From Limnanthes douglasii subsp. nivea (Eukaryota > Streptophyta > Magnoliopsida > Brassicales > Limnanthaceae): a DNA stretch of 64,000 nucleotides. The stretch spans positions 69,645,910-69,709,909 of the forward strand of contig JAUPFV010000001.1 of the NCBI GenBank assembly GCA_036936605.1, given 5' to 3'. The position numbers and the translations under genes are program-made. The notes under the pieces were generated by a model. That model worked only from the letters and a program-made list of their open reading frames with translations. It did no database searches and was not told where the DNA came from. The stretch's first letter is position 1, and the number at the start of each line of letters is the position of its first letter. Below are positions 1 to 10,365 of this stretch, in pieces.

Positions 1-1
1 A

Positions 2-286
2 AGAAGAGTTAAGGCTCACCTTAGAGTTGTACACTATCAGGGATTGATGAGAAGCAGGTTTGCTTCCAGAGTTAAAAGAAGAGATTTTCAGCCGGGGGAT
101 AAGGTGTTAAGGAAAGTCTTCTTACACACTAAAGAGAAGCTGCTCGGCAAACTGACCCCAACTTGGGAAGGGCCCTATATGGTCATTAAAAGGCTTAAAC
201 CTGGAACATACTGGCTAGAAGACAAGGATGGAAAGGTTTTGAATCACCCTTGGAATATTGAGCACCTCAGGATGTACTTAGAGTAG
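2..286 (+). CDS. pol C-terminus (integrase tail), Tat element A, partial
   Basis: This is the last ~94 codons of a Ty3/gypsy pol, open from the left window edge to a TAG at 284-286. The segment follows the integrase core and ends in the family's GPY/F-like module: the run 'WEGPY' and a C-terminus 'HPWNIEHLRMYLE' are visible. The same order occurs at the pol end of copy B (45210), which closes with 'HPWNIEHLKLYCE', and in decayed form in copy C (13136). No stop interrupts the visible part, but whether the whole pol was intact cannot be known. In the family this region contributes to target DNA binding by integrase. The product acts in the nuclear preintegration complex. Confidence 0.85.
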   Translation, partial: RRVKAHLRVVHYQGLMRSRFASRVKRRDFQPGDKVLRKVFLHTKEKLLGKLTPTWEGPYMVIKRLKPGTYWLEDKDGKVLNHPWNIEHLRMYLE

Positions 287-333
287 AAACTATGTAAATA
301 TTTACTTGTTTAAAAATCCATTTAAATATTTGG

Positions 334-388
334 GGGCATACTCTTTCCTACCCTGGTGGCGCGGGGAGGTTTTAATGAGGTGTCCAGG
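334..388 (+). other. Conserved post-pol noncoding block, copy A
   Basis: About 48 bases after the pol stop the sequence reads GGGGCATACTCTTTCC, then CCCTGGTGGCGCGGGGAGG and TTTTAATGAGGTGTC. Closely similar blocks lie at the same place in copy C (13187-13240) and copy B (45238-45290). Similar 'ACTCTTTCC...GGTTTTAAYGAGG' stretches occur in many plant LTR elements. The role is unknown; an RNA hairpin or 3'-end signal is an inference. Confidence 0.6.
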
Positions 389-793
389 CTCTTTTATAAA
401 ATTTGATGCCTTCTTAAAAATTCGGAGTGTTCCTACTTTGTTTCTTGTCAAATTTTTATTTAAACACCGGCCAGATTGAATTAAAGAAATGATGACTACT
501 TAAACATTTGTCATCGGAGAATTTAAACACTCTCGCTTTAGAATGTTTATGAAATAACTAAGGGCTCTTTAAACACTAGTCACCAAAGTTGAAACAAACT
601 ATGAAAGAATGCAAGAGTTGTGCAAAATAAAGACATCTATTAAAATAACCGAGTTGCCTTGGCCATCCAAGGACTTTAAGTTTTCAAAACAAACAGATAT
701 GTCCGATCAAACACCGGACACAGTTACAAGAATGCCTTGGCCTTCCAAGTACTTTAGTTCAATCAAAATAAAAAACAAAGGATAATTGATATT
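389..793. other. Spacer between pol and antisense gene, copy A
   Basis: No ORF is supported here. The stretch is AT-rich and repeats short words such as 'TTTAAACACT' and 'CCTTGGCC(A/T)TCCAAGGACTTTA' (around 655-675 and again near 733-753). The same 'CCTTGGCCATCCAAGGACTTT' idea recurs in copy C near 13570-13662, so it is part of the family's 3' spacer. Confidence 0.5.
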
Positions 794-3699
794 TTAAGAC
801 TGAGCTTTTGAAGACGGCTCAGCCTCACGTGTTTTCTGCTTCTTGGGATCATCATTCTCCTCACCTGGGCTCTCCCTGATGTTCTCTTCTTCATCGGATG
901 AGGACGCACTGGAGAAGTCAAACCTGTCACCCTCAGCCATGGTATGAAAGGGAAGGTCTGGATACTCTACAAAAGACCATAAGTCTCCCAGATTCCTCTT
1001 CAGAAACTTCTCGTGAAAAAGCAAGACCATGTCCGACTTCACCTTGGCATACATCTCTTCTTGACTGTCAATCACGTTGTTGGCATAAGTATCAATCTTA
1101 GCCTGGATTTTTGCCTCTTGTTCCCTTAGCAGATCAGCTTTTTCCTCTATAACCTTGGACACCGAGTCTTCGAGGGAGATCTTATCGTTGGTCAAAGTAA
1201 GAATGACTTGATCCTTGGTCTTCATCTCCTCTTTTGAAGAGGTAAGATCTTTCTCCAATACGGACTGCTTTTCCCGGAGGCCCTTGATAGTATCTTCTAG
1301 AGCAGCTAACTTTGTAACCCAACCCTCCTGGTTCTTCTTAAACTCCTCGTTTTCTCTCTTCAAAACATCAGTGTTTTGGTTGGCAATAAGGAGGTCTCCG
1401 GAAAATCTCTCCTTGTCAGAATTAAGGGCAGTAATGATTGTTTCCTGACTTTGTACTTGCTTCTCCAGGACCAACACTGGCTGAACGGTACTCAGTATAG
1501 AGTGAGTTATAGCCTCTCTTTCACTTGAAACAGTGAAAGTTTTACCATTAAAGGTAACGGTGTTCGAAGTGCTCGGATGGAGGTAAGGCCGAGCAAAGTC
1601 ATCTCTGGGAAGGTTTGCGAAATAGTCACCAAGTCCAACAAGCCCTGTAATGTCAACACCATCGATGCTAATGTCTCTTCCTCCAACCTCATCGGTTTGA
1701 AAGTCACCAGGGATCTCTTCTGCTCTTGTTGGATCAGTAGGGTCAACAGGAGGGAAGGGCTCCGAAGGCCGGAGAGAAAGTTCATCACCCCTGGAGGTCT
1801 TTTTCTTCTTGGCCTACCTCTCCTTGCTTTCTGCTCCCCGTTTTCGGTCTCTCTTAGGAACCCTTGGGGGTTTTGGAGATCCTGCCTCTTCCCTAACACT
1901 CTCATGCTCTACTAATTCTAGTAGAGCATCATCAATCTGACTTGGAACTGGCCCCTCTTGGTTTATTGGAGCAGTTTTCTCTGCTTCAGCAGGGTTAGCC
2001 TCAACCACACTCTTCTTACCTCTCCCTTTTTTGCCTTTCATCTTACTTGGGGCCTTGGCTTGACCTGGCAAATACAGTGACCCGTCTGGTGCATGTGTTC
2101 TTTTAAGGACTACATCCGGAGGGGGTGGAGTGGTAAGTTCCTCCCAGGTCAAGTCTCTCCGGCCAGTAGTGTTCCAGAGATGGGACCTTGCGAGATTGCC
2201 TCCGGTAAAGGCGTCATGAAAATGGTTTCCCCACTTTTCAGCAGCCCAAGTGTTGATCTTGGTACAAGTGGTCTGCCCGACCTTTAAATAATCGTTGAAG
2301 TCTTTGGGCAGCTCTGTCAAGAAAAGAGACAAGACCAGTCAGTTAAAACAAATTTGATAAAAGTGAAAATGAGAATGTAAGGTGGGATTCTTACGATCAC
2401 TTCGCCATCTGCTGGTGAGGAGACTCGGGTTGACTCCGACCTTGATCTTCCTCCCATTTTCCCAAGCGCCACTCACATTGAGTCCTCCAATTTCTCTCCG
2501 ACTCAAGCAGGTCATCCACTGCTTTATAATTATCACCCATGTTGAAGTGATAGAAGGGAATGTGGTGGTTTCTGCAGAGGCTGGCCACAGCTGCGAATTC
2601 CTCCATTGGTAAAGGAATCCCGGAGAGCCTGGAGGCCATGATGCAGGCCATAAGAGTGTACCAGGCGTTAGGGCTCAGTTGACTAGGACAAACCTTAAAC
2701 CCAGTTAAAAAGCTCAATGAAGATAACTATTTCACTAAGTTTGCAGTCCATTAGGGTTTCAAGGTCTATGGGGATTCTTATTTTCACGTTCTCCGGAATC
2801 CCCCACTTTGTATGCATCCGGCCCAATTCGGCTGTATGGATGAAAGCATAAGTAATTTTTTCTAAGGCAAGAAGATATTTAACATTTACCTTGTGGAAAC
2901 AAGGTTCCACTTTTCCTTCAAGGATTTCTGGTAGTTCTGGGTGCCTAAGGCATAGTTTCTCTTTGCCTTTATCTTTCTTGGCAGCAACAACATCACTAGT
3001 TTGTCCGGAGGGTTCAGACTCAAACGGAGCCTCTTCGATGGAATCCTCCATTACTTCCTTCATTACCGAGGAGGGGTTTTCAGTTGTTTTTGGGAGGGGG
3101 GAGTTAGAAGTTGGTTCAGTTTGACCTCCGGATTGTTGAGCTTCAGTGCTTTCTTGGACTCTGGCCTCCGGCTGGGGCTCAGATGTGGTGGTTTCTCATC
3201 GGAGGCTTGAGCTAGTGGCCTCCGGTCCGGACAGCCTGTCCTTAGGTATTTTCATGGGTGCCTCTGACCCTTTGTCACTGCCTTTGACCTCTGACTTGGA
3301 AGGTGTACCTTTTTTAGCCTGCCTTTTTACCAGGCGACCTTTTCTTAATTCGACTAATTTGTTGGGAGAGACATCTGCATCTGACCCCATGAAAATAAAT
3401 GGGGAAGGCTTTTTGAAGTTGGTAACTGCTTGCCCTGGTTCAACAGTGGGCTCTTATTCTTAAACCGATGAGCCTGATACAATAGGAGAAAGGTTGGTTT
3501 GAAACAATCTCCTCGGTTTGACACTTCTAGTTGAGGAGGAACCCTGGTCACGCTCTGTGTTTGAGGTTACTGGTTTGTCGATGGGGGAAGTAGGTAGGCC
3601 TGCAGCAATGAGCCTTTCCCGTTCAACTTTTTGTGCCTTTTCTAGCTCTGATAGATTAAGCCACGCGCCTTTAATTAAAGCGTTCCGAGCTGTGAACAT
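794..3699 (-). pseudogene. Antisense gene (aORF) of Tat element A, frameshifted
   Basis: Reading the minus strand from ATG 3699, the protein starts 'MFTARNALIKGAWLNLSELE', almost the same start as copy C (16467). The reading frame is now broken into pieces: 3699-3196, 3063-2695, 2717-2397, 2536-2395, 2313-1814, 1905-1507 and 1477-794. A central segment ('CPSQLSPNAWYTLMACIMASRL') matches the copy B protein around its residues 388-408 and resembles the Pfam 'putative gypsy type transposon' (Transposase_28) domain. The last piece is a coiled coil followed by 'MVLLFHEKFLKR' and a Ser/Glu/Asp-rich tail. A short intron at 2314-2394 matches the intron of copy B in place and phase. The function is unknown. 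At least two frameshifts make it non-functional as it stands. Confidence 0.75.
2314..2394 (-). other. Predicted intron in antisense gene, copy A
   Basis: On the minus strand the donor GTAAGA lies at 2394-2389 and the acceptor TTCTTGACAG ends at 2314. The 81-bp interval is T-rich. Splicing in phase 1 joins '..RWRSD' to 'LPKDFNDYLKVGQ'. The same joint in copy B gives '..TWRDS' to 'IPRRFKG', and copy C keeps the acceptor side. The donor lies in the frame of the 2339-2536 piece, not of the 2397-2717 piece, so a frameshift precedes it. Confidence 0.7.
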
Positions 3700-3798
3700 A
3701 AACTAACAACCAAAAAGAAGAATTTGTGTTTGAGAGAGAAAGCTCTGAAATTTGGAAAAGTAAGTATGAAGATGATGGTAAAACAGTGTTGAAGTGAT

Positions 3799-3809
3799 TA
3801 ATTTATAGT
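3799..3809 (-). promoter_or_regulatory. TATA box of antisense gene, copy A
   Basis: The minus strand reads ACTATAAATTA, about 100 bases upstream of the aORF ATG at 3699. The interval between them is CT-rich, as plant leaders often are. Copy B has CTATAAATA at the matching position. Confidence 0.5.
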
Positions 3810-4123
3810 AAACACACTTTGATACATAGGAGAATTCGAAAGGATTTGCAATGATTAGGGAACGGCGCTAATGTCATCTTCATTAAATGAAGAGGTTGCT
3901 TTTCAGGGAAGGTGGGAGCAAAATTCTAGGTGAAAAAACGGCTGAAGTAACGAACCAGAGGGAGACACGTGTCCCACGAACTCTGAAAAGAAACCGTTAA
4001 GTTTCAAGAACTTTTTTCAGTCCGGATAAAGCTATAACTCAGTTCGAAAGATTTGTCCGGATGTAGCTGTCCTCGAGAACGGACTGTTTTTTAGGTCTTG
4101 CTAAAGGTTTTTGAACACCACCT

Positions 4124-4133
4124 AAAAAAGGGG
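4124..4133 (+). other. Polypurine tract, copy A
   Basis: AAAAAAGGGG followed by CTAC and then the LTR start TGATGAG. This is the usual place for plus-strand DNA priming in LTR elements. Confidence 0.8.
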
Positions 4134-4137
4134 CTAC

Positions 4138-4566
4138 TGATGAGTCCGGATTCTGTTACCACGCTTTATGGTCACCGGACAGGGTCAATAAGGACAATGT
4201 CTACCTCGCCAGACAAGTCTGCCTCACTGGACAGGGTCAGTTCAAACACCACCATCCATTGAACTATCCGAACAGAACTAAAGTACTTAAAACACTAATC
4301 ACGTTTTGACTAAGCTACCTATGTACTTACTTAGAACTAATGGGTCTTTAAACTCGACCCAAATCTATTAAATACAACCCGAAAGCCCATAAGGCCCAAA
4401 TGTGAGGGTATAAATACCCAACCACCAACATTAAATGAGGGTAATGAAAATTAAATACAACCAGGCAGCTCAATTCTCCCTCTACACCCTATCCAAACAT
4501 TAAACACCTTTAAAGTACCACAAAACTCTGGAGAAAATTACCCTCACACGAAAATAAACCTCACCA
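4138..4566 (+). repeat. 3' LTR, copy A (429 bp)
   Basis: It begins TGATGAGTCCGGATTCTG and ends ..AAACCTCACCA. The 5' LTR of copy D (58731-59138) shares the start, the end and most of the body, including 'AAAGCCCATAAGGCCCA' and a TATA motif within the near-palindrome GGGTATAAATACCC (4406-4419 here). The LTR drives transcription and polyadenylation of the element in the family. Beyond 4566 the LINE sequence begins. Confidence 0.85.
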
Positions 4567-7500
4567 AGTTTATTATATGGATATCTACAACACTGGATAA
4601 GAACAACATTGAAATCTCTTATTATTATGCCTCCACTTGCATCATCATTAGCTTGACATGATCCATCAGTGTTAACCTTCATTCTATCAGTTTTAGGAGG
4701 TAGCAATTTGAGGGATATAGAGTTGTTTTGATTTTTAATATGATGGTAGCAGCCCATGTCCATTATAGTAGATATATGAGGGTGCCAGTGCTTTCTTTTG
4801 ATAAGGCCAACATTACCCAGACCCGAAATCATCTTCTTAATATAGATTATAGTAGAGCTAGATGAGTAAATTATGCCTTTTTTTTGGACTTATTTCTAAC
4901 CTACCAGATTACCCAAAGAATGATAGGAGGGAGAATATTGGTAACATAAATATCTTGAGAAGTAGACCAGAACCATGTCCTGATCAGGTGGGAGGTGGTC
5001 ATATATCTACTATATTGATCTTAAAGCACTTAGCAAAATGATGTCATAGATTCCAAGAAAACTTGCAATCAACAAATAGGTGGTTCTTAGTTTCAATGTT
5101 ATCGTAGAACTAGCATTTGGATGCCATAGTCATATATATTTTTTGCATTATAATATCCGTAAAGATTGAACCATTGAGGATTCTCCAAGCAAGAAATGAA
5201 CATTTTCCAAGGTGTAATTAGGTTCCAAAGCTTTCTAAAAGACTAGACTTATTGTAGGGATTTCCGATGAGATTCAAAGTAGTTATTGTGTTAAACTTGT
5301 CCTTTTTAGAGCCCAACCATCTAATGGAGTCAATTTTATTTCTATTTATAGATATTTTATAAATAGATTGAAGATCATTAGGAGAAATAAAATTGTTGAG
5401 CCTTTCTTTATTCCATGAAGAATTGATCAAGTAGTTCTCAACATTATCTTGAGTGTACCACCTGATTGTCAGAATTGTCATAAAAGATGATTAAAGGAGA
5501 TTTTCTGAACCAATTGTCTGTCCATAAGTCAATCTTGCCACAATTCAGATCCCATTTAACCATAAGTTCATCAACTTTTTTTTTTATCTTAGACAGTCTC
5601 TTCCATACTTGAGAAATGGCTTTGTTGTTGTAGTTAGCCTGTAAAGGGTGAATTTGCTTGCAATATATACTATGAATATACTTAGCCTAAATATTTTTAT
5701 TTTTCCTGAATCTTAACCAGAGCTTGCATGAGAATGTATTACATATATATCAGTGAGACTTCTAAAATTAAGACTGTATTCTTCATAAGGTTTACATACA
5801 TTTGGCCAGGTTGTCTAGTGAATCTTGTTAGCATCTTGGTTGGAACCCCGACATAATTTGTTGAACATAGTTTCAATGAGAGAAATTCATGGGGATAGCC
5901 ATAAGTACATATGAAATGAGAGAAATTCTATCACCATATGATAGATTATATCCATCACAATCACTAATCCTCTATCTAATTTTATAAAGGTGAGGATTGA
6001 AATTGCTGGAATTGTTGTTGGATTTAAGAGTGACTTCCATGTAGGCTGTTGGGAGGAAATTAGTGTTGATTCCAGTTGAACTAGTGATTGAGATAGACGT
6101 TGAAGAAGATAAGTTTTTAGCAATATATATTATGGTTTGCTCTTTGTTAATTATTTGTCCTGAAATGTTCTGATAATCCTGTAAAAAAGAACTTAAAATA
6201 GAGATAGTATAACTAAGAGAATTAATGAATATACGAATATTATCTGCGAAATCAATACATGGGGTATTAATGCTACTTCTAGTTGCAAATTATAGAGATT
6301 TATTTTCTAGTATTGGTTAGTGAGGCCTCTTAAAAGAACTTCTTTAACTATGATAAAGAGACTACGAGACAAGGTGTCCCATTGTCTAGGCCTCTTTTGG
6401 TTTTGAAGATTCCAATGGCCTTACCATTGATAAGAATAGAAGAGCACACCTTTCTAATCAAGCTTTCAATTAGGTTGACAAAGTTAGTATTAAAGCCAAA
6501 TGAAGTTAAGACTTTATAAATAAAGTTGTGTGACATTCTATCAAAGGCTTTAGCCATATCAACTTTGATATTAGTGTTTCCAGCTTTAGATTTTGCAATT
6601 AAAATATTAGCATGAATAGATTTATCAATCACATAAGCACCTTGTATATCAGAAATAATCTTAGGAGGAAGAGATGAAATCATGGTATTAAGGATCTTTG
6701 ATATTATTTTGTTCATTAAGGTGCATAAACTGATTGGTCTATAATTCTTCCACTTTGTTGGGTTGCAGGTCTGGAATAAGGCATATTCCAGTAGCATGAA
6801 TACCCTGAGGAATTTGCTGGCCAAGGAAGAGAGACGCTATAACTGCATTGAATTATTTTTGATATGTTCCAATAGGAAACATCTATTGAATCCATCCATT
6901 CCAGGGGCACTATTAGAGTTGAGGCTGTTGATTGCTGAGTAACATTCATCTTCAGTAAGAAGCTGCATCATCATGTAGTTATCTACATCATTGATAAGAT
7001 TAGGGATGCTATTAAAGATATGATTATTCAAGTAATTAAACTCATCCTGATTATTAGAATAAGGTCTCTTAGTGAGAATATTTTTAAAATAAGAGACAAC
7101 AGAGGTGCTGATGAGATTTTAATCAGTAATCCATGAAGTTCCTTCTCTTATGCTAAGAATACAGTTCATCTTTATTTTATTTTTAATATATGAGTGATAA
7201 ACCTTGGTGTTTCTATCACCATCTGTAAGCCATGATGAATAAGTTTTCTGATGCCAATACGTTTCCTCCATAGATAAGGCTTGAAGAAGCAATGCATTGG
7301 CCTTATCAAGATTGTTGGAGTAGTCATTGTTAGGATTCTCTTGATGCTCCGTTTCCAAGTCTTTCGCAAACACTTGTGCCTTTAGAACATTATAAAATAT
7401 GTTACCAAAACATTTCTTGTTCCAGACTTTTAAGGAAAATTTTAGCCTTTTAATTTTGTTTCAGAAAATATATTATAGGTAACCCTGTATATCCAAGTTC

Positions 7501-8328
7501 CCGTTAGATTCAATAATAGTAAAGAAGTTATCATTTAAAGTCCACGAGTTTAGAAACTTTAAACCAGATTTGTCAATTGTTTTGTCATTTGAAATAGATA
7601 CACAAAAAGGAGAATAATCGGAGCATGTTTTAGCCATATGTACAACTTTAGTACTCTTAAAGTACTCAGTCCATTCAGAATTGAGGAAAGCACGATCCGA
7701 CCTCTTCCATTTAGACTTGTTAGTCCAAGTAAATTGAGATCTCATGTAACCAGCATCATCCAAATTGCAAGCTTAAGAGTTTCATTAAAGTATTCATCAT
7801 TATTTTAAAAAAAAGCAACCAATTTGCTCATAAGAAGGATATAGTTAAAATCACCAATAACCATCAATTCCTTAACTGAGGCAGAGATATTTTTAAGAGA
7901 GTCCCATAAGTCCTTCATGTTGTGTCTCTGTCATTTTGCATAGACAATGGTGAGAGAAAATATTTTATCATAGGATAATGTGGAAAAATTCACATGTTGT
8001 GTCTCTGTCATTTTGCACAGACAATAGTGAGAGAAAATGTTTTATCATAGGATATATGGGAAAAATCAGTGTAGAAGAGCTGTGAATGGTCAATGGTAGT
8101 GATGATATTGAAATCATCTTTCAATAGGAGCCAGATTTTATTTGAAGAATTAGAACAACATTGATTGATGCCCAACTTAGTAGCAATGTGGTTAAGATTT
8201 TCAACTTTGATAAAACTCTCTTGAATGACAACTATGTTGATTTTTTCTTTATTGATAATAGATTTAATCTTTCTTATGGAAGCTTTATTTCTAATACCGC
8301 AAATGTTCCAACTTAAGAACTTAATCAT
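4567..8328 (-). pseudogene. LINE ORF2: endonuclease, reverse transcriptase, zf-RVT, RNase H (broken)
   Basis: Starting at ATG 8328, the product opens 'MIKFLSWNICGIRNKASIRK', the typical start of the APE-type endonuclease of plant L1 elements, with 'VVIQESF' as the catalytic Glu region. A later piece (7763-7473) carries 'QFTWTNKSKWKRSDRAF' of the same domain. The RT shows 'NSNSAPGMDGF' (near 6900), 'WKNYRPISLCTLMNKI' and 'VDMAKAFDRMSH' (near 6560). The palm motif, expected as FADD, reads F-A-D-N at 6250-6239. The piece 5481-5218 holds 'IRWLGSKKDKFNT' of the zf-RVT region. 'KVNTDGSCQ' near 4670 is the first RNase H catalytic block. In the family this protein nicks target DNA and primes reverse transcription there. 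Frameshifts and the changed RT motif mean it is dead. Confidence 0.85.
7917..8070 (-). repeat. 77-bp tandem duplication inside LINE ORF2
   Basis: Two adjacent copies begin ATGTTGTGTCTCTGTCATTT at 7917 and 7994, giving a 77-bp period. They differ at a few positions (GCATAGACAATGG versus GCACAGACAATAG). The duplication lies within the endonuclease coding part and breaks it. Confidence 0.85.
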
Positions 8329-8399
8329 TACCGTCTTTCTGGTTTGAAGATTGGTTTACTCAAAATATTGATTTTATAACAAGGTTACCTTTCTTCTTT

Positions 8400-9634
8400 T
8401 TAATGTCGACTTCTTTGATTCCTTTGTTTAGAAAGTTCTGAAATTCTTGACCCATATCTCTGTTCTTTAAGGTAGGAGTGGGGGGAGGGTAAAATTCCAA
8501 TATTATACTGTGTTGGGGTATGGCTACCTGAATTCAAGAATAACATAATACAAGTTTTTTGATAGGGTGTAACCTTCTTCAAGTTGTTGGATAGTTTCTA
8601 TAATTTATTTTTCACCAATAGAAGTGTTTTAAATATCATTCATATGGAATTTAGTTTGATTTCCAGATGCAATAATAGCTTTTTTGGGCATGAATTAGTA
8701 TAGGTTTGGCTTGATGGCTTGATTATAAATTATTTGAGTTTTATATCCTTAATAATCTTTGAAAAGTCTTTATATATCTGTTTTCAACATCTTTGGTTTC
8801 CTTATTGTCTTGCACTTTACTTTGATCACGAAGAATGGATTTTTTGCAGGAATCTTGGGCATGTCTAGGATGGTAATAGAGGTTATAATACTTATGGATA
8901 TCCTTACAACTTACATGTCACCAACAGCCATCATCGTCGCCGAATCAAGACTTGATGTTGTATTTTTTTTATAATATCCATTTCAATCCATGTATAACAA
9001 ACGTTATACATGATAAGATTCTTTCTATGAATCCAAAATTTGAGAGGAGATCCTATAGAGGATGCAATAGAGTGAATGAAAGCTTCATCATACAGGTATT
9101 CTGGTAAGTTTTCAGTTCAAATCGAGATCAGGAAAATGGGACATTCATATTTGGGATTGAATGAGGGTTTCCACTTAAAGATCTTCATAGAGTGGGAGAC
9201 AACATACCAAATTTTTCTGCGCCACAATTTACACATATCCTTTTTAGATGAAAATTCAATTACAATGTGCATTGAATCCCAGTTGGATAAACTGATTTCT
9301 TCTGTGATTTTTTTTAATCAAAGAACTCATTGATGATTGTCTTCTTAGGAAGGCCTTGAGAAAATTTCCCAATTAAAGTATATTTGGTATTGGTTAAGAG
9401 TTTTTCTTTAATCTCTTGATTGAAGTGGATGGATATGTGATCCATCTTTTCATTAATTTCTTAAGGCTTAATGGTTGGGATTTGTTTTGAGGGTTTGGTT
9501 ATTTCAACACAGGTTTTGACTAACATCTTTTTACTGCTATCTTGAAATGGTTATTCAATTTTGTTGCACGTGTTGATAGGGTTTTCTTGGATCTTTGGGT
9601 AAGATTTGAAAGACTGAATCTTGAGAAATTCATT
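8400..9634 (-). pseudogene. LINE ORF1 (DUF4283-like nucleic-acid-binding protein), broken
   Basis: On the minus strand upstream of the endonuclease, frameshifted translation gives 'CVEITKPSKQIPTIKP', then 'SLSNWDSMHIVIEFSSKKDM', 'PSFNPKYECPIFLISI', 'ENLPEYLYDEAFIHSIASS' and 'IGSPLKFW'. This order matches the DUF4283-type domain at the start of plant L1 ORF1 proteins, where a 'P.(W/I)..(L/I)..LP..(Y/L)(Y/F)(D/P)(E/K)' stretch precedes 'IASxIGxPLK'. The candidate start ATG at 9634 opens a short frame that ends at TAG after ~37 codons. The protein normally binds LINE RNA to form the transposition particle. The frame is interrupted several times, so I call it a pseudogene. The start is approximate. 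Confidence 0.65.
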
Positions 9635-9800
9635 CTGGTATGAAGATAAAATAGTGGTAATCAAGAAGATGAGCAGAATAATCCAAAATCAGGGATGAGC
9701 GGAGAAGACAACCTAGATTTGCAGAAGAAGAGAACATGGGGATTTTTGGAATGTCAAGAAATCGATTCTCTAGAGAGCTTCATTCTCTTTCTTTGGGCCT

Positions 9801-10001
9801 TACATGTAAACTCTTTAAATTTAATAAATTTGGTTTTGTTCAAAGATAAAATAAAATATAACATTTAAATTATAACGTTAATTTAAATTGAGTACTCAAT
9901 TTAAAATATAATAATAAAATTAAAATTTAAAACATGTTAAACAGGACTTCGTAAATTCAGGTGAGAATTCTGAGATAAATACATGAAACGATGATAAAAT
10001 G

Positions 10002-10057
<56 letters not shown>

Positions 10058-10365
10058 CGCAAATTGATAAGATTATATTATATAATTTATATTTGTATAA
10101 TCGGTATAGAGAGTCTCCAATGGTCCACCTTTTAATCTTTTTATCAATAAAAATTTTTAAATCTTATTTTTAAAATCACATTCATTTGAGTTAAAATTAT
10201 GGCAGATACCTTCATGCAATCTCACTTTGAGGTTGCTCTCACGACAAATCAAGATTCCATGAGATTTGAAAAACCATTCAACCAGCCGTCACAAATAAAT
10301 CAGTGGAACAAATCAAATTTCAAGGAAAAGTAAATTCTCTGCAAATCGCCTTTAGGTCTCAATGA
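9801..10365. other. AT-rich spacer with (AT)n microsatellite
   Basis: No gene is supported. The stretch holds AT-rich sequence, a dinucleotide run at 10005-10054, and then 10190-10365, which is probably the unrecognised 5' flank of truncated copy C. I found no LTR or primer binding site here. Confidence 0.5.
10005..10054. repeat. (AT)n microsatellite
   Basis: About 25 uninterrupted AT units. Confidence 0.95.

Larger units (their letters stand above)
1..4566 (+). mobile_element. Tat-lineage Ty3/gypsy retrotransposon, 3' part (copy A)
   Basis: This is the right-hand part of a plus-strand element whose 5' half lies outside the window. It holds the integrase C-terminus, a conserved post-pol block, a broken antisense gene, a polypurine tract and a 3' LTR. 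Its LTR starts and ends like the 5' LTR of copy D at 58731, so A and D belong to one family. It lies in a minus-strand LINE whose RNase H domain stops at the LTR edge. The target duplication cannot be checked because the 5' edge is missing. Confidence 0.9.
4567..9800 (-). mobile_element. L1-type LINE, minus strand, interrupted by Tat copy A
   Basis: The order on the minus strand is ORF1 (about 9634-8400), then ORF2 with endonuclease (8328-7473), reverse transcriptase (about 7030-6240), a zf-RVT-like region (5481-5000) and the start of an RNase H domain (about 4690-4567). The 3' end is missing because the Tat LTR ends at 4566 inside the RNase H domain. Many stops and frameshifts show it is old. 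The 5' limit near 9800 is approximate. Confidence 0.85.

Noticed and set aside
1..4566. Copies A and D as two halves of one element
   Set aside because: They lie 54 kb apart with unrelated elements between; they are two members of one family.
8759..9333. Plus-strand ORFs at 8759-8974 and 9076-9333
   Set aside because: The minus strand here reads as the LINE ORF1 domain; the plus ORFs have no recognisable features.
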